Positions 44,188-55,264 of a DNA stretch of 64,000 nt are shown here, in pieces. The notes under the pieces were generated by a model, which ran no database searches, was not told where the DNA came from, and saw only the letters and a list, made by a program, of their open reading frames with translations. This DNA comes from Nocardia flavorosea. Lineage in GTDB: Bacteria; Actinomycetota; Actinomycetes; Mycobacteriales; Mycobacteriaceae. Positions within the stretch are counted from its first letter, which is position 1. Every line of letters begins with the position of its first letter. The position numbers were made by a program, and so were the translations under genes. Location of the stretch: positions 682,001 through 746,000 of the forward strand of contig NZ_JADLQL010000002.1 in assembly GCF_015477805.1 (NCBI RefSeq), given 5' to 3'.

Positions 44188-45261
44188 ATGACGAGCTGGC
44201 AGATGGTCGGGCTACTGGGTTGGCTTGCGCTGGCCGCCGCCCTGGTGGTGCTGTTGCGACAGCGCCGCGCGCTGCTACGGGTGTACCGGGAGCGCGACGC
44301 CGCGACCGCGACCGCCGCACAGCGGCTACGCGAACTCGAGGTGAGTACCGAACGTCTGGTGATCGCCCGGGAACTACACGATGTGGTGGCACACAATCTT
44401 TCGCTGATCAATGTGCAGTCGGGGATGGCGCTACAGCAGGTCGAGAACAAATCGGCGAAGGCCGCGGGCACGGTGGCCGAAATCAAGACCACCAGCCGTA
44501 ACGCCCTCGAGGATGTACAGGCATTACGCCACGCCATCCAGTCGGTGGAGCCCGCCGGCCCCGCGCGACCCGATCGCGAGCGGCCGTGTGATCCGGATCC
44601 GGTGGTGCGCAGTGAACGCGAGAAGCGTGTCCGGCGCAGTGGTTTCGGCCGTCGCGACCGGGTGGGTGCCACCGGCGTGGGCGGTGGCCCCGAGCAGGCC
44701 GGTGAAAGCGCCTCGGCGCCCGCTGCGGCCGCCCCGCCGCCGCGCGAACCGGATCCGACGATGTCGGATCTGGAGGAACTACTCCGTAAACCTCGACTGG
44801 CCGGCCTGACCGTGCACGCCAGGGTGATCGGCACGGCCGGTTCCCTACCCGGGGCCATCGACGAGGCGGCGACCCAGATCGTCACGGAATCGCTGGCGAA
44901 TGTCATCCGTCATGCGCCGAATGCCGAGGCCACGGTTACCGTGCGGTTCACCACTGATTCCGTGGATCTCACCATCGACAACACCCGGCCCACGGGCAAA
45001 CCCGAACACACCGGCCCGACGCGCGGTATGGGCATCATCGCCATGCGGGAACGCACCCACGCACTCGGTGGCGCGCTGACGGCGGGCCCGAAACCGAGTG
45101 GCGGTTTCCGGGTCGCGGCCCGGCTGCCGAGCCGCCCGCTGCGTATCGCGATGGATCCGGACAAGGCATCGAGAGCACGGGCCGGGGCGGACGATAAGCA
45201 GCGGACAGCTCCGTCCGGCGACCGCGAGCCGATCGAAACCGGCCCCGTTGCACCGGAATAG
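44188..45261 (+). CDS. Orphan sensor histidine kinase (HisKA_3)
   Basis: A 357-residue NarL-type kinase. One N-terminal transmembrane helix (about 6-24) is followed by the dimerisation helix with phospho-acceptor His64 (RELHDVVAHN), a 70-residue low-complexity insert (about 122-192), and an HATPase domain with ESLANVIRHA (N-box) and RGMGIIAMRERTHALGG (G-box). No response regulator gene is adjacent on either side. The C-terminal about 35 residues are disordered. Confidence 0.88.
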   Translation: MTSWQMVGLLGWLALAAALVVLLRQRRALLRVYRERDAATATAAQRLRELEVSTERLVIARELHDVVAHNLSLINVQSGMALQQVENKSAKAAGTVAEIKTTSRNALEDVQALRHAIQSVEPAGPARPDRERPCDPDPVVRSEREKRVRRSGFGRRDRVGATGVGGGPEQAGESASAPAAAAPPPREPDPTMSDLEELLRKPRLAGLTVHARVIGTAGSLPGAIDEAATQIVTESLANVIRHAPNAEATVTVRFTTDSVDLTIDNTRPTGKPEHTGPTRGMGIIAMRERTHALGGALTAGPKPSGGFRVAARLPSRPLRIAMDPDKASRARAGADDKQRTAPSGDREPIETGPVAPE

Positions 45262-45376
45262 CCACTCGCTGCGACCGATCCGGCCGAACGGTGTCGGATA
45301 CCCCGCTAGCGCCTGCTCCGATATCGCAACTGGCAATCCGAACGAAGACGGGCAGGGCCACCCGCGAGGTGCGGAT

Positions 45377-46045
45377 TCACCGGCTACCACCCGGATCGGC
45401 CGCACGCCGCTCTTCGTCGGTGAACCCCGCGGCGCGGGCCGAGCCCGTAGCCCCCGGCGCTTGTAAGCGGGACGAGTAGGCACCCGCGGCCCGGAAGACC
45501 CCCTGTACACCGGCCGGGGCGGCGCCGTAGGTGATCGACTGCTGCGGGGCGAACCCCAATTCGGTGCCGATCTGCACCGCATCCATATTCGCGCCCAGGA
45601 ACAGGAAATCCCAGTTGTAGTCGTTCTGCTGCTGTTGGATCAGCGCGCGTACGGCGGAATGCGTCCATTCGCGACTGGAGTTCTCGTGGCCGTCGGTGAG
45701 GATGACGACGATCACCGTACCCGGACGTTCGGACTCGGGGCGCGCCGCCAGCTCGGCGCCGATATCGGTGACCAGTTTCCCGATCGCATCGTAGAGCGCC
45801 GTACCGCCCCGGGGATGCAGGACCGGCGGCGGAACCTGTTCCAGCGGAGTGTTCGAGTACAGGCATTCGTATTCGGTATCGAACTGGGCGAAGGTCACCC
45901 GGACGGTTTTCTCGACCTTTCGCTGTTCTTCGAAGAAGGCGGCCAGTCCGCCTTCGGTATCGGATTTGATCGATTGCATGGAGCCCGAGCGATCGAGCAG
46001 GACGGCGATCAGGCTCTGCGCGGGATCGGTCATCGTTACCCCCAT
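45377..46045 (-). CDS. Von Willebrand factor A domain protein
   Basis: A 222-residue protein with a single VWA domain: MIDAS motif DRSGSM (18-23), a later RGGTALYDAIG and ILTDGHENSS. Such proteins resemble VWA/TerY-like cytoplasmic proteins with Mg2+-dependent partner binding. ATG 46045 has AAGGGA 9 bases upstream; ATG 46033 is also possible. No MoxR gene is adjacent. The last 30 residues are Ala/Gly/Arg-rich. Confidence 0.8.
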   Translation of the reverse strand: MGVTMTDPAQSLIAVLLDRSGSMQSIKSDTEGGLAAFFEEQRKVEKTVRVTFAQFDTEYECLYSNTPLEQVPPPVLHPRGGTALYDAIGKLVTDIGAELAARPESERPGTVIVVILTDGHENSSREWTHSAVRALIQQQQNDYNWDFLFLGANMDAVQIGTELGFAPQQSITYGAAPAGVQGVFRAAGAYSSRLQAPGATGSARAAGFTDEERRAADPGGSR

Positions 46046-46135
46046 TCGAGTTGGTCCCTTGCCGACAGCCTACGCGCGCCCTCGCCTGCCCGCCCAGAAG
46101 TTTTCCGAGGGGTAACGGAAGTTCTGGACATACGA

Positions 46136-46178
46136 AAAGGGCCTGCTCAGCTGTGTAATACAGCCGGACAGGCCCTTT
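46136..46178 (-). terminator. Terminator downstream of clpC1
   Basis: AAAGGGCCTG (46136-46145) and CAGGCCCTTT (46169-46178) form a 10-bp stem with a smaller nested CTG/CAG stem; reading the minus strand it ends in CCCTTTTCG. It lies 13 bases after the clpC1 stop, between convergent-spaced neighbours. Confidence 0.85.
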
Positions 46179-46191
46179 CGTTTGCTGGATC

Positions 46192-48747
<2,556 letters not shown>

Positions 48748-49025
48748 CGCTCCCTCACTCTCCTGCTCCGGACTCTATGGCCGGCTGACGCCGTGGTGTG
48801 TCGTGGACAACCGTCGGCCTCAGCCTGCCATGAAGGCCAGGGGTTGCGGCCCCCGCCTCCCACTCTAGTTGGCGGGTGGTCACACTGCCGCCGGTCCACC
48901 CTAATGATCCGCGGCCGGTGCCAGCGCTATTCACTCATAACGCCCATACCCACGGATTCGTTTCCCACTCCGGTTTTGCCGAGAGCGAACACACCGATTC
49001 CGGGCCCGCCGGGATAACCGCAGGT

Positions 49026-49673
49026 CTACAGGTCACGATCGGTGATCAGCCCGCTGCGCATGGCGAGCGCGGCGAGCCGGACACGTTTCTGGTTCTGGGG
49101 CAGATCCTCGACCCCGAACTTGGCGAACAGCGCACGCAGATGCGTTTTGACGGCGTCCACACTCAGGAACAGTTCGTCGGCGATCTGCTGGTTCGTCGCT
49201 GGGGCGGCGAATCCGACGTCCCCCTTGTAGGGGCGGCACAGCGCGATCAGCACCCCGCGCTGCGCCTCGGTCAGCGACCGGACGGTCGGGATGGTGCCGC
49301 TCGATGCCCGGGTCGCATCGTCGGCCACCCCGTTGAAATCGTGGAACGACACCATGGAGGTGCCCATCCGGATGCGATCGCCCGGCATGAGCCGGCGGCG
49401 GCCGTGCAGCCTTTCGCCGTTGATGAACGTGCCGTTGCGGGATAGGCCGTCGTCCACGATGGTCCATTGTGCGGCGAGATACTCCACGGCGGCATGTAAT
49501 CGCGAGACCTCGGCGTCCCAGCGCAGCGAGAGGTCCGCGCCGACCGAACGGCCGATCGTGATCCGCTGCCGGTCGGGGGTCAGCATCACCTCACGGCGGC
49601 GGCCTTCGTCATCGGTGAAACGTAGGAACGAACCGACGGATCCGGACACTGCGCCGCTACCTGACCTCTCCAT
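49026..49673 (-). CDS. FHA-domain protein with C-terminal LuxR-type HTH
   Basis: A 215-residue protein. The FHA domain (about 20-110) has GRSVGADLSL, SRLHA and SRNGTFING motifs that bind phosphothreonine. After a linker comes a LuxR/GerE-like HTH (about 140-215) with QQIADELFLSVDAVKTHLRALFAKFG. The start at ATG 49673 follows a disordered upstream frame. The fusion joins Ser/Thr kinase signalling to DNA binding; no receiver domain or kinase gene is present. It separates clpC1 from lsr2, which are adjacent in M. tuberculosis. Confidence 0.88.
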   Translation of the reverse strand: MERSGSGAVSGSVGSFLRFTDDEGRRREVMLTPDRQRITIGRSVGADLSLRWDAEVSRLHAAVEYLAAQWTIVDDGLSRNGTFINGERLHGRRRLMPGDRIRMGTSMVSFHDFNGVADDATRASSGTIPTVRSLTEAQRGVLIALCRPYKGDVGFAAPATNQQIADELFLSVDAVKTHLRALFAKFGVEDLPQNQKRVRLAALAMRSGLITDRDL

Positions 49674-49790
49674 ACCGGCAGCAAGTGCCGGACACCGCCC
49701 CGACCCCCGCACGGGCTCGGTACAACCAACAACCCCTATGGTGCCGGGCGAGCGGGCGGCGGAGCAAGACTGATCACCGCTGAGCGCAGC

Positions 49791-49815
49791 GGCCCCGGCC
49801 GACAACGCCGGGGCC
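49791..49815 (-). terminator. Hairpin downstream of lsr2
   Basis: GGCCCCGGC (49791-49799) and GCCGGGGCC (49807-49815) form a perfect 9-bp stem with a 7-base loop, 86 bases past the lsr2 stop on the minus strand. Confidence 0.65.
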
Positions 49816-49901
49816 AGCGGTAATTCCAATTAGCTATCGAGAAAGACCGACCGCCGTCCGCTTCGTAGAAAATAACTCGCGAACGACGGTTGAAAGAAGA
49901 A

Positions 49902-50264
49902 CTATCCCTTCGAGGCCTTGTTGTACGCATCGGTGATATCGGCGGAGATACGCCCGCGCGCGGAAACCTTGTGACCATTCCGCCGGGCCCACTCGCGAAT
50001 TGCGGCGCTTTGTTCGCGATCCATGGTGGCACGGCCCTTGCTGTTGCCGGCACCGGCGGCGACCGCGGACTTCACCCGGCGCCGGCCGCTCACGCGCCGA
50101 GCACTGGAAACCCACTGTTCCAACTCGTCCCGAAGCTTCGCCGCATTCGATGACGACAGGTCGATCTCGTACGACACCCCATCGATTGCAAACTCGATGG
50201 TCTCGTCCGCGATGGACTCACCGTCGACATCGTCGATCAGGCTAACGGTGACCTTCTTTGCCAT
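49902..50264 (-). CDS. lsr2: Lsr2, nucleoid-associated xenogeneic silencer
   Basis: A 120-residue H-NS-like protein. The N-terminal oligomerisation part begins [25 protein letters not shown]; the C-terminal DNA-binding domain ends [19 protein letters not shown] with the RGR hook that binds the minor groove of AT-rich DNA. It silences foreign, AT-rich genes. Position after lysS matches Rv3597c. Confidence 0.96.
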   Translation of the reverse strand: MAKKVTVSLIDDVDGESIADETIEFAIDGVSYEIDLSSSNAAKLRDELEQWVSSARRVSGRRRVKSAVAAGAGNSKGRATMDREQSAAIREWARRNGHKVSARGRISADITDAYNKASKG

Positions 50265-50382
50265 GAGATGAACGTCCTCTCGAAATCGTGCGGCCCGGCA
50301 AAATCAGGCCGATTACCCGAGGCAAGAATACCTCGAATTCGGAAATTTCCAAGACGAGCGATCGGCTATGCAAACCGATCGC

Positions 50383-51948
50383 TCAACGGCCCACCGGCCG
50401 CACTATTGGGAACAGTATCGTTTCCCGGATTCCCAATCCGGTGAGCGCCATCAACAACCTATCGATTCCCATACCGGTTCCGGTCGTCGGCGGCATCCCG
50501 TGTTCCATCGCGGCGAGGAAGTCTTCGTCCAGAACCATTGCTTCGTCGTCACCGGCCGCGGCGAGCCGCGCCTGATCGACGAACCGTTCGCGCTGGATGA
50601 CGGGATCGACCAACTCCGAATAGCCCGTGGCCAACTCGAAGCCACGAACATACAGATCCCACTTTTCGGTAACTCCGGCACGCGACCGATGCTGCCTGGT
50701 CAGCGGGGATGTCTCCACCGGAAAATCCCGGACGAAAGTCGGCTTGTACAGCTTGTCGCCGTAGCAGTGCTCCCAGAGTTCCTCGACCAGTTTGCCGTGG
50801 CCGTAACCCTTGCCTTCGGGAATTTCCAGACCTTCCCGTTCGGCGAGCGCCAGCAATTCCGCGACAGTTGTTTCCGGAGTGACTTCGACCCCCAGCGACT
50901 CCGACAGCGACGGATACATCTCCACCATTGTCCACTCGCCGCTCAGATCGTATTCCGATCCGTCGGCGAGCGTCACCACCTGAGTCCCCAGAGCTTCCTG
51001 AGCGACTTCCTGGATCAATTCCCGGATCATCCGCGCGGAGTCATCGTAGGTTCCGTACGCTTGATAAGTTTCCAGCATCGCGAACTCGGGCGAATGGGTG
51101 GAATCGGCGCCCTCGTTACGGAAGTTGCGATTGATCTCGAAGACCCGCTCGAGACCGCCGACAACACAGCGTTTGAGAAAGAGTTCCGGAGCAATGCGCA
51201 GGTAGAGATCCATATCGAGCGCATTGGAATGTGTCCGGAACGGCCGGGCCGCCGCACCGCCGTGCAGGGTCTGCAGCATCGGTGTCTCGACCTCGAGGAA
51301 ACCCCGGCGTTCGAGTGCGTTGCGCAGCGCCCGCACCACCGCGACCCGGGTACGGGCCATCTCCCGGGCCTCCGGGCGGAGGATCAGGTCCACATAACGC
51401 TGGCGGACCCGCGTTTCCTCGTTCATCTCCTTATGGGCGACGGGCAGCGGCCGCAACGCTTTGGCCGCCATCGACCAGGTATCGGCCATAATGCTCAATT
51501 CGCCCGTACGCGACGAGATGACCTCGCCGTGGACGAAAACCATATCGCCGAGGTCCACATCGGCTTTCCACGCCGCCAGGGCATCCGCACCGACCCCGTT
51601 CAGGCTGATCATCGCCTGCAAGGTGGTGCCGTCGCCCTCCTGTAACTGCGCGAAACACAATTTCCCGGTATTGCGCATGAAAATAACGCGCCCGGCCACA
51701 CCGGCCTGCTGACCGGTCGCCGTATCGGCCGCGAGATCCGGATGGGCGGCCCGGATTTCGGCCAGCGTATGGGTGCGGGGCACCACCACCGGATAGGCCT
51801 CACCGCCCGCGGCGAGCAGCCGTTCCCGCTTCTCCCGCCGGATCCGCATCTGCTCGGGGATGTCGTCGACAACCGCTGCGCGGCCGGATCGCCCCGCGGG
51901 AACAGTGCCCGCGGAGCCGCCGGATGACGAGGAGTTCGGGTTGCTCAC
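50383..51948 (-). CDS. lysS: Lysyl-tRNA synthetase (class II)
   Basis: A 521-residue class II synthetase. OB-fold anticodon domain (about 60-190), then the catalytic core with motif 1 near [10 protein letters not shown], motif 2 [17 protein letters not shown], and motif 3 [14 protein letters not shown] 51948 is selected because AGGGTGG lies 6 bases upstream and the N-terminus fits other actinobacterial LysS; the residues before the OB fold are disordered. Upstream of lsr2, as in Rv3598c. Confidence 0.95.
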   Translation of the reverse strand: MSNPNSSSSGGSAGTVPAGRSGRAAVVDDIPEQMRIRREKRERLLAAGGEAYPVVVPRTHTLAEIRAAHPDLAADTATGQQAGVAGRVIFMRNTGKLCFAQLQEGDGTTLQAMISLNGVGADALAAWKADVDLGDMVFVHGEVISSRTGELSIMADTWSMAAKALRPLPVAHKEMNEETRVRQRYVDLILRPEAREMARTRVAVVRALRNALERRGFLEVETPMLQTLHGGAAARPFRTHSNALDMDLYLRIAPELFLKRCVVGGLERVFEINRNFRNEGADSTHSPEFAMLETYQAYGTYDDSARMIRELIQEVAQEALGTQVVTLADGSEYDLSGEWTMVEMYPSLSESLGVEVTPETTVAELLALAEREGLEIPEGKGYGHGKLVEELWEHCYGDKLYKPTFVRDFPVETSPLTRQHRSRAGVTEKWDLYVRGFELATGYSELVDPVIQRERFVDQARLAAAGDDEAMVLDEDFLAAMEHGMPPTTGTGMGIDRLLMALTGLGIRETILFPIVRPVGR

Positions 51949-52145
51949 AGCGAACCACCCTAGCGTGCACGGCAAATCGATTCGTCAGCCGCCCGCCCGT
52001 GGACCGCGGCATATGGAATCGATCCGGCCGCCCGCGGCTACCCACGAAAATAGACCATTTGGTTGCTTAGGAAATTCCACCGGTACCGACGGCAGCACGG
52101 AAAAGCATTGCGTTCCGGATCTATTCACCGACGGCCCGGACCAAT

Positions 52146-52577
52146 TCACAGAACCGCGAGCGAACGGACTTCCCTGGTGAAGTGCGCGGCACCGGTCGCC
52201 ACCGTGCGCATACCCGCAGCTACCAATGCCTGGTAACCGCCGACCAGATCGGTCGCGCGATGCAACCCCAATTGACGTAGCGAGGCCGCCGCCAGGCTCG
52301 ACGTGTAGCCCTGCGAGCACACCACGATCCACTCGATATCGTGATCGACAGCCAGTGCCAGCCGGGCGGAGCTGCTCGGATCCAGCCGCCACTCCAGGAC
52401 ATTCCGTTCGATCACCAGCGCGCCGGGCAGCGTCCCTTCCCGGGTCCGCTGGGCAGCGGGCCGGATATCCACCAGGATCGCGCCCCGCGCGAGCGCGGCC
52501 GGTAATTCGACCGGCTGGATCCGCCGCAACTGCGAGCGGGCATTGTCGAGCATTTGGTCTATGGTCATCGACGGCAT
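52146..52577 (-). CDS. Rhodanese-like sulfurtransferase
   Basis: A 143-residue single rhodanese domain with the active-site loop VCSQGYTS. It begins immediately after the cysteine dioxygenase stop (TAG-ATG, no gap), so both are made together. Rhodanese next to cysteine dioxygenase suggests handling of sulfane or sulfite products of cysteine oxidation, for example transfer of sulfur to an acceptor. The operon has a cysteine-rich leader ORF upstream. Confidence 0.88.
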   Translation of the reverse strand: MPSMTIDQMLDNARSQLRRIQPVELPAALARGAILVDIRPAAQRTREGTLPGALVIERNVLEWRLDPSSSARLALAVDHDIEWIVVCSQGYTSSLAAASLRQLGLHRATDLVGGYQALVAAGMRTVATGAAHFTREVRSLAVL

Positions 52578-53204
52578 CTACAGGTCACCTTCGGGCTGGT
52601 CGGTGAGGACGGTGTGGGTACGTCGGAGGCCACCGTGACCGGTCACCTCGTAATAGGACATGGCGGTCAGCGGTGGCGAGTAGGCGTGCACGCTCAGCGT
52701 CGGATTCAGCGGCCCGGGATCGGAACGCCCGGAAATCGCGACCCGGTCGGACGCACGGACGACATCGTGTACCCAGCCGATCGGGAAGGCGGCCTGATCA
52801 CCCGCCGCCAGGATCCGATGCCGCAGTTCCGAGCCGTTCCACCGGTACTCCGCGAGCGCGCCGCTGAGCACGGTCAGCGCACCGATCGAACCGGCGTGAT
52901 CGTGCAGTTGCGTCGATTTCTCCGGTGTCCAGCTGATCAGCCAGATATCGACCTCGTCATCGGCGACCAGCCGCGTCGCCCAGCGGTCCACCAGCGGCCA
53001 GCGGCCGTCCGCCGGTAGGCGGTGATCGTATCGGCCGGCGAGCACATCTTCGCCGGTCTCATCGGTCAGCCGTAACAGATCAGCGGGACGTAACCGGGTC
53101 GGCAACGCCGGCGCAATCCGACGATCGGGAATCGGATTCGCCGCCGCGGCAGCGGTATCACGAGCCGACGGCCGGACTACGGAAGAAATAACAGGGGAAC
53201 GCAT
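52578..53204 (-). CDS. Cysteine dioxygenase (type I, cupin)
   Basis: A 208-residue cupin-fold iron enzyme that converts cysteine to cysteine sulfinic acid. Iron ligands are in QLHDHAGSIG and the later SVHAYSPPL. ATG 53204 follows GGAG at 8 bases. It lacks the mammalian Cys-Tyr crosslink context. The N-terminal 30 residues are disordered. Expression is probably regulated by the leader described upstream. Confidence 0.88.
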   Translation of the reverse strand: MRSPVISSVVRPSARDTAAAAANPIPDRRIAPALPTRLRPADLLRLTDETGEDVLAGRYDHRLPADGRWPLVDRWATRLVADDEVDIWLISWTPEKSTQLHDHAGSIGALTVLSGALAEYRWNGSELRHRILAAGDQAAFPIGWVHDVVRASDRVAISGRSDPGPLNPTLSVHAYSPPLTAMSYYEVTGHGGLRRTHTVLTDQPEGDL

Positions 53205-53249
53205 CTGCGCATCTCCAGAAGGAATGAGAACGAACGAGGAATTCGGGAT

Positions 53250-53280
53250 GCCTCGAACGGTCGAGGCGAATCAGCCTCGA
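53250..53280 (-). promoter_or_regulatory. Alternative hairpins forming a possible attenuator
   Basis: Read on the minus strand, TCGAGGC (53280-53274), GCCTCGA (53267-53261) and TCGAGGC (53256-53250) lie in series. The middle segment can pair 7/7 with either neighbour: with the second copy across a 4-base loop, or with the first, which overlaps the last codons of the leader ORF. No U-run follows, so any control may act on translation or Rho rather than on an intrinsic terminator. Confidence 0.6.
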
Positions 53281-53312
53281 CAACACTCCTGGGTACGCAT
53301 GCGGGACAGCAC
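53271..53312 (-). CDS. Short leader peptide with tandem cysteine codons (uORF)
   Basis: Frame VLSRMRTQECCRG from GTG 53312 or MRTQECCRG from ATG 53300, ending in TGA at 53271, 66 bases before the dioxygenase start. A minus-strand TAAGCT (53324-53319) stands 6 bases before the GTG, so the transcript may be leaderless and begin at the GTG. Two consecutive Cys codons followed at once by the hairpin segment make it a likely ribosome sensor of cysteine supply. No ribosome-binding site precedes it, which fits a leaderless start. Confidence 0.55.
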   Translation of the reverse strand: MLSRMRTQECCRG

Positions 53313-53318
53313 ACGGCG

Positions 53319-53324
53319 AGCTTA
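53319..53324 (-). promoter_or_regulatory. Candidate -10 element of the cysteine dioxygenase operon
   Basis: TAAGCT on the minus strand matches the actinobacterial TAnnnT -10 pattern and is placed 6 bases upstream of the GTG of the leader ORF. No convincing -35 is visible. Confidence 0.45.
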
Positions 53325-53434
53325 GCAATCCTGGCCCGCCCCGGCCACACCCCGGGCCGGCGGCGTACGTCACATAACGCTGTACACAACTGCGGCCACC
53401 GTGTCGGTAGCCGCGGCTACGGTCTCGTACGCGC

Positions 53435-54229
53435 TCAACCGCGACTACGCCGCTGGTTGCGTTCGTAGACGAGTTGCAGGCCGGTCAGCGTCAGATGCGG
53501 CAGGTGATGTTCGATGGTCTCGGATTCGTCCAGGATCAACGGCGCCGCCGGGCCTGTCGCCACCACGGCGATATCGTCGCCGGAGAAACCGTCGATATCG
53601 TCGCGGATCCGGTCGACCAGCCCGTCCACCATCCCCGCGAAGCCGAACACGGCGCCGGCCTGAATACATTCGACACTGTTCTTGCCGACCACCGACCTCG
53701 GCCGGGTGAGCTCGACCCGCCGCAGCGCCGCCCGCTCGATCAGCGCCTCGGTCGCGATCTCCACCCCCGGCGCGATCACGCCCCCGAGGAACTCCCCCTT
53801 GGCCGACACCAGATCGACGCAGATCGACACACCGAAATCCACCACGATCGACGCGGTGCCGTACTCGTGATACGCCGCGAGACTGTTGACGATCCGGTCC
53901 GCACCGACCTCTTTCGGGTTGTCCACAAGCAGCGGGATACCGGTCCGCACCCCGGGCTCCACCAGCACATGCGGAACGTGTTGCCAGTAGCGATCCAGCA
54001 TCAGCCGCATTTCCCGCAGCATGGGCGGCATCGTGGACAGACCGGCGATACCGGTCACCGCGTCGAGATCGGCCCCGACCAGACCGCGCAGATTCATGGC
54101 GAACTCGTCGGCCGTATGCAGCGGATTGGTGTGTATCCGCCAGTGCCGCACCAGTTCCGCCCCGGAATGGGTGCCGTTCATCAGCCCGATGACGGTGCTG
54201 GTGGTACGGACGTCGAAGGTCAGCAGCAT
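53435..54229 (-). CDS. coaX: Type III pantothenate kinase
   Basis: A 264-residue ASKHA-fold kinase that makes 4'-phosphopantothenate, the first step of CoA synthesis. Conserved parts are [37 protein letters not shown] and [17 protein letters not shown]. At the phosphate-binding turn the usual DVRNT reads DVRTT, so the conserved Asn is replaced by Thr. In mycobacteria CoaX is thought inactive, with CoaA the working kinase; the substitution suggests a similar state here. Follows panD at a 17-base gap. Confidence 0.9.
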   Translation of the reverse strand: MLLTFDVRTTSTVIGLMNGTHSGAELVRHWRIHTNPLHTADEFAMNLRGLVGADLDAVTGIAGLSTMPPMLREMRLMLDRYWQHVPHVLVEPGVRTGIPLLVDNPKEVGADRIVNSLAAYHEYGTASIVVDFGVSICVDLVSAKGEFLGGVIAPGVEIATEALIERAALRRVELTRPRSVVGKNSVECIQAGAVFGFAGMVDGLVDRIRDDIDGFSGDDIAVVATGPAAPLILDESETIEHHLPHLTLTGLQLVYERNQRRSRG

Positions 54230-54246
54230 CCGATTGCCGTCGGCGC

Positions 54247-54666
54247 TCAGACCAGCGACAGATTGCGCGGGCTGATCAGATCCGAACCCTCCGGCGCATG
54301 CGCCGGATCCGAACCCAGCTCGACCGCCCGGTTACGCGAATCCACGAAAACCACCTTCGGGTCGTATTCGCGCAGCTCGGCCTCGTCCATCATCCCGTAC
54401 GCGATGAGAATGACCAGATCACCCGGGTTGACCAGATGGGCGGCGGCACCGTTGATACCGATCACCCCGGAACCGCGCTCACCCGCGATCACATAGGTCT
54501 CGAGCCGGGCACCGTTGTCGATATCGACGATGCAGACCTGCTCACCCTCGAGCAGATCGGCGGCGTCCAGCAGATCCTGGTCCACGGTCACCGATCCGAC
54601 GTAATGCAGATCGGCATGGGTCACGGTGGCCCGGTGGATCTTCGACTTCATCATGGTCCGCAACAT
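54247..54666 (-). CDS. panD: Aspartate 1-decarboxylase (pro-enzyme)
   Basis: A 139-residue protein that self-cleaves between Gly24 and Ser25 (YVGSVTVD) to form its pyruvoyl cofactor and makes β-alanine. ATG 54666 has AAGGG about 8 bases upstream. In frame with a longer repeat-rich frame that is not coding. Pyrazinoic acid, the active form of pyrazinamide, targets PanD in M. tuberculosis. panC lies 600 bases upstream behind a repeat region, unlike the tight panC-panD of mycobacteria. Confidence 0.93.
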   Translation of the reverse strand: MLRTMMKSKIHRATVTHADLHYVGSVTVDQDLLDAADLLEGEQVCIVDIDNGARLETYVIAGERGSGVIGINGAAAHLVNPGDLVILIAYGMMDEAELREYDPKVVFVDSRNRAVELGSDPAHAPEGSDLISPRNLSLV

Positions 54667-54734
54667 CACTGCCGCCCTTCTGTGTTCATGGCACTGCCTC
54701 CGGCAGCGTGGGCCGGGGCCCTGCCGACCCGGTT

Positions 54735-54800
54735 CTTCACTCCTGTGCTCCTCCGCTTCGCTCCCCCGCTCCGTGGCTCCAGAGCCGGGCGGGACCCGAC
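54735..54800. repeat. Dispersed intergenic repeat, partial copy C
   Basis: Shares the core CTCCTCCGCTTCGCTCCCCC and GCTCCAG-type flanks with the copies at 29.2 and 55.1 kb but is shorter and more diverged. Confidence 0.7.
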
Positions 54801-54891
54801 CGTGCAGGTGAGCCATCTGGAGGCATGCGGCGCCTCGGAAGACGACGGGCATGTCAGCCCTGCTCCCGGGGTGGAGCATCCGGCTTCCGAG

Positions 54892-55038
54892 GCAGCGACA
54901 CCGGCTCCCAAGGCAGTAGCACCGGCTCCCAAGGCAGTAGCACCGGCAACCGAGGCAATAGCACCGGCTCGCAAAGCAGCGGCACCGGCAACCGAAGCAG
55001 CGACACCAACTCGCAAAGTAGTAGCACCGGCAACCGAA
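54892..55038. repeat. Seven-unit 21-bp tandem array
   Basis: Units start at 54892, 54913, 54934, 54955, 54976, 54997 and 55018. All are built on GCAG-TAGCACCGGC-like sequence with 2-6 differences. The array keeps a multiple of 3, so all six frames stay open, but it is not clearly a gene. Confidence 0.85.
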
Positions 55039-55050
55039 GCAGAGCATCCG

Positions 55051-55205
55051 CGAAGGGGCGGGCTGTAATTTTGCCGCTCCGCGGCCCGGGCGTGGGACCC
55101 TCGTGACCCCTGGTCCGCTCTCCTGTGCTCCTCCGCTTCGCTACCCCGCTCCGTCGCTCCAGACCAGGGGCGGGCCCCACCCCGAGGGGTGGACTGTTCG
55201 GAAGA
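55051..55205. repeat. Dispersed intergenic repeat, copy B
   Basis: The full-length counterpart of 29153-29330. The match includes GGGACCCTCGTGAC, CTCCTCCGCTTCGCT, CCGCTCCGTCGCTCCAG and GGGGCGGGCCCCACCC, with the 27-bp duplication of copy A absent. Confidence 0.85.
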
Positions 55206-55264
55206 GGTGGCGGTTATGGGTGACCGGCTTACGAAGGTGGCGGGAACTCCGGCGATACAGGTGC

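Larger units (their letters stand above)
53205..53434. other. Leader and promoter region of the cysteine dioxygenase operon
   Basis: About 230 bases between cdo and coaX. It contains a leader ORF with tandem cysteine codons and alternative hairpins (listed separately). Nothing else is recognisable; coaX ends at 53435 on the same strand. Confidence 0.7.
54667..55264. other. Repeat-filled spacer between panC and panD
   Basis: About 600 bases with no supportable gene, made of a degraded dispersed repeat (54735-54800), a 21-bp tandem array (54892-55038) and a full dispersed repeat (55051-55205). Several frames cross it, including ones reading Ser/Gly heptads, but their reading depends on the repeats and none has a ribosome-binding site. 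Confidence 0.7.

Noticed and set aside
53177-53389. 70-residue minus-strand frame with a CCPAC segment upstream of cysteine dioxygenase
   Set aside because: It overlaps the dioxygenase start and has no ribosome-binding site. The much shorter frame with consecutive Cys codons next to alternative hairpins is the better leader candidate.
54708-55106. Frame reading Ser/Gly heptads across the 21-bp array
   Set aside because: No start with a ribosome-binding site; the pattern follows from repeat length divisible by 3. Kept only as a repeat feature.
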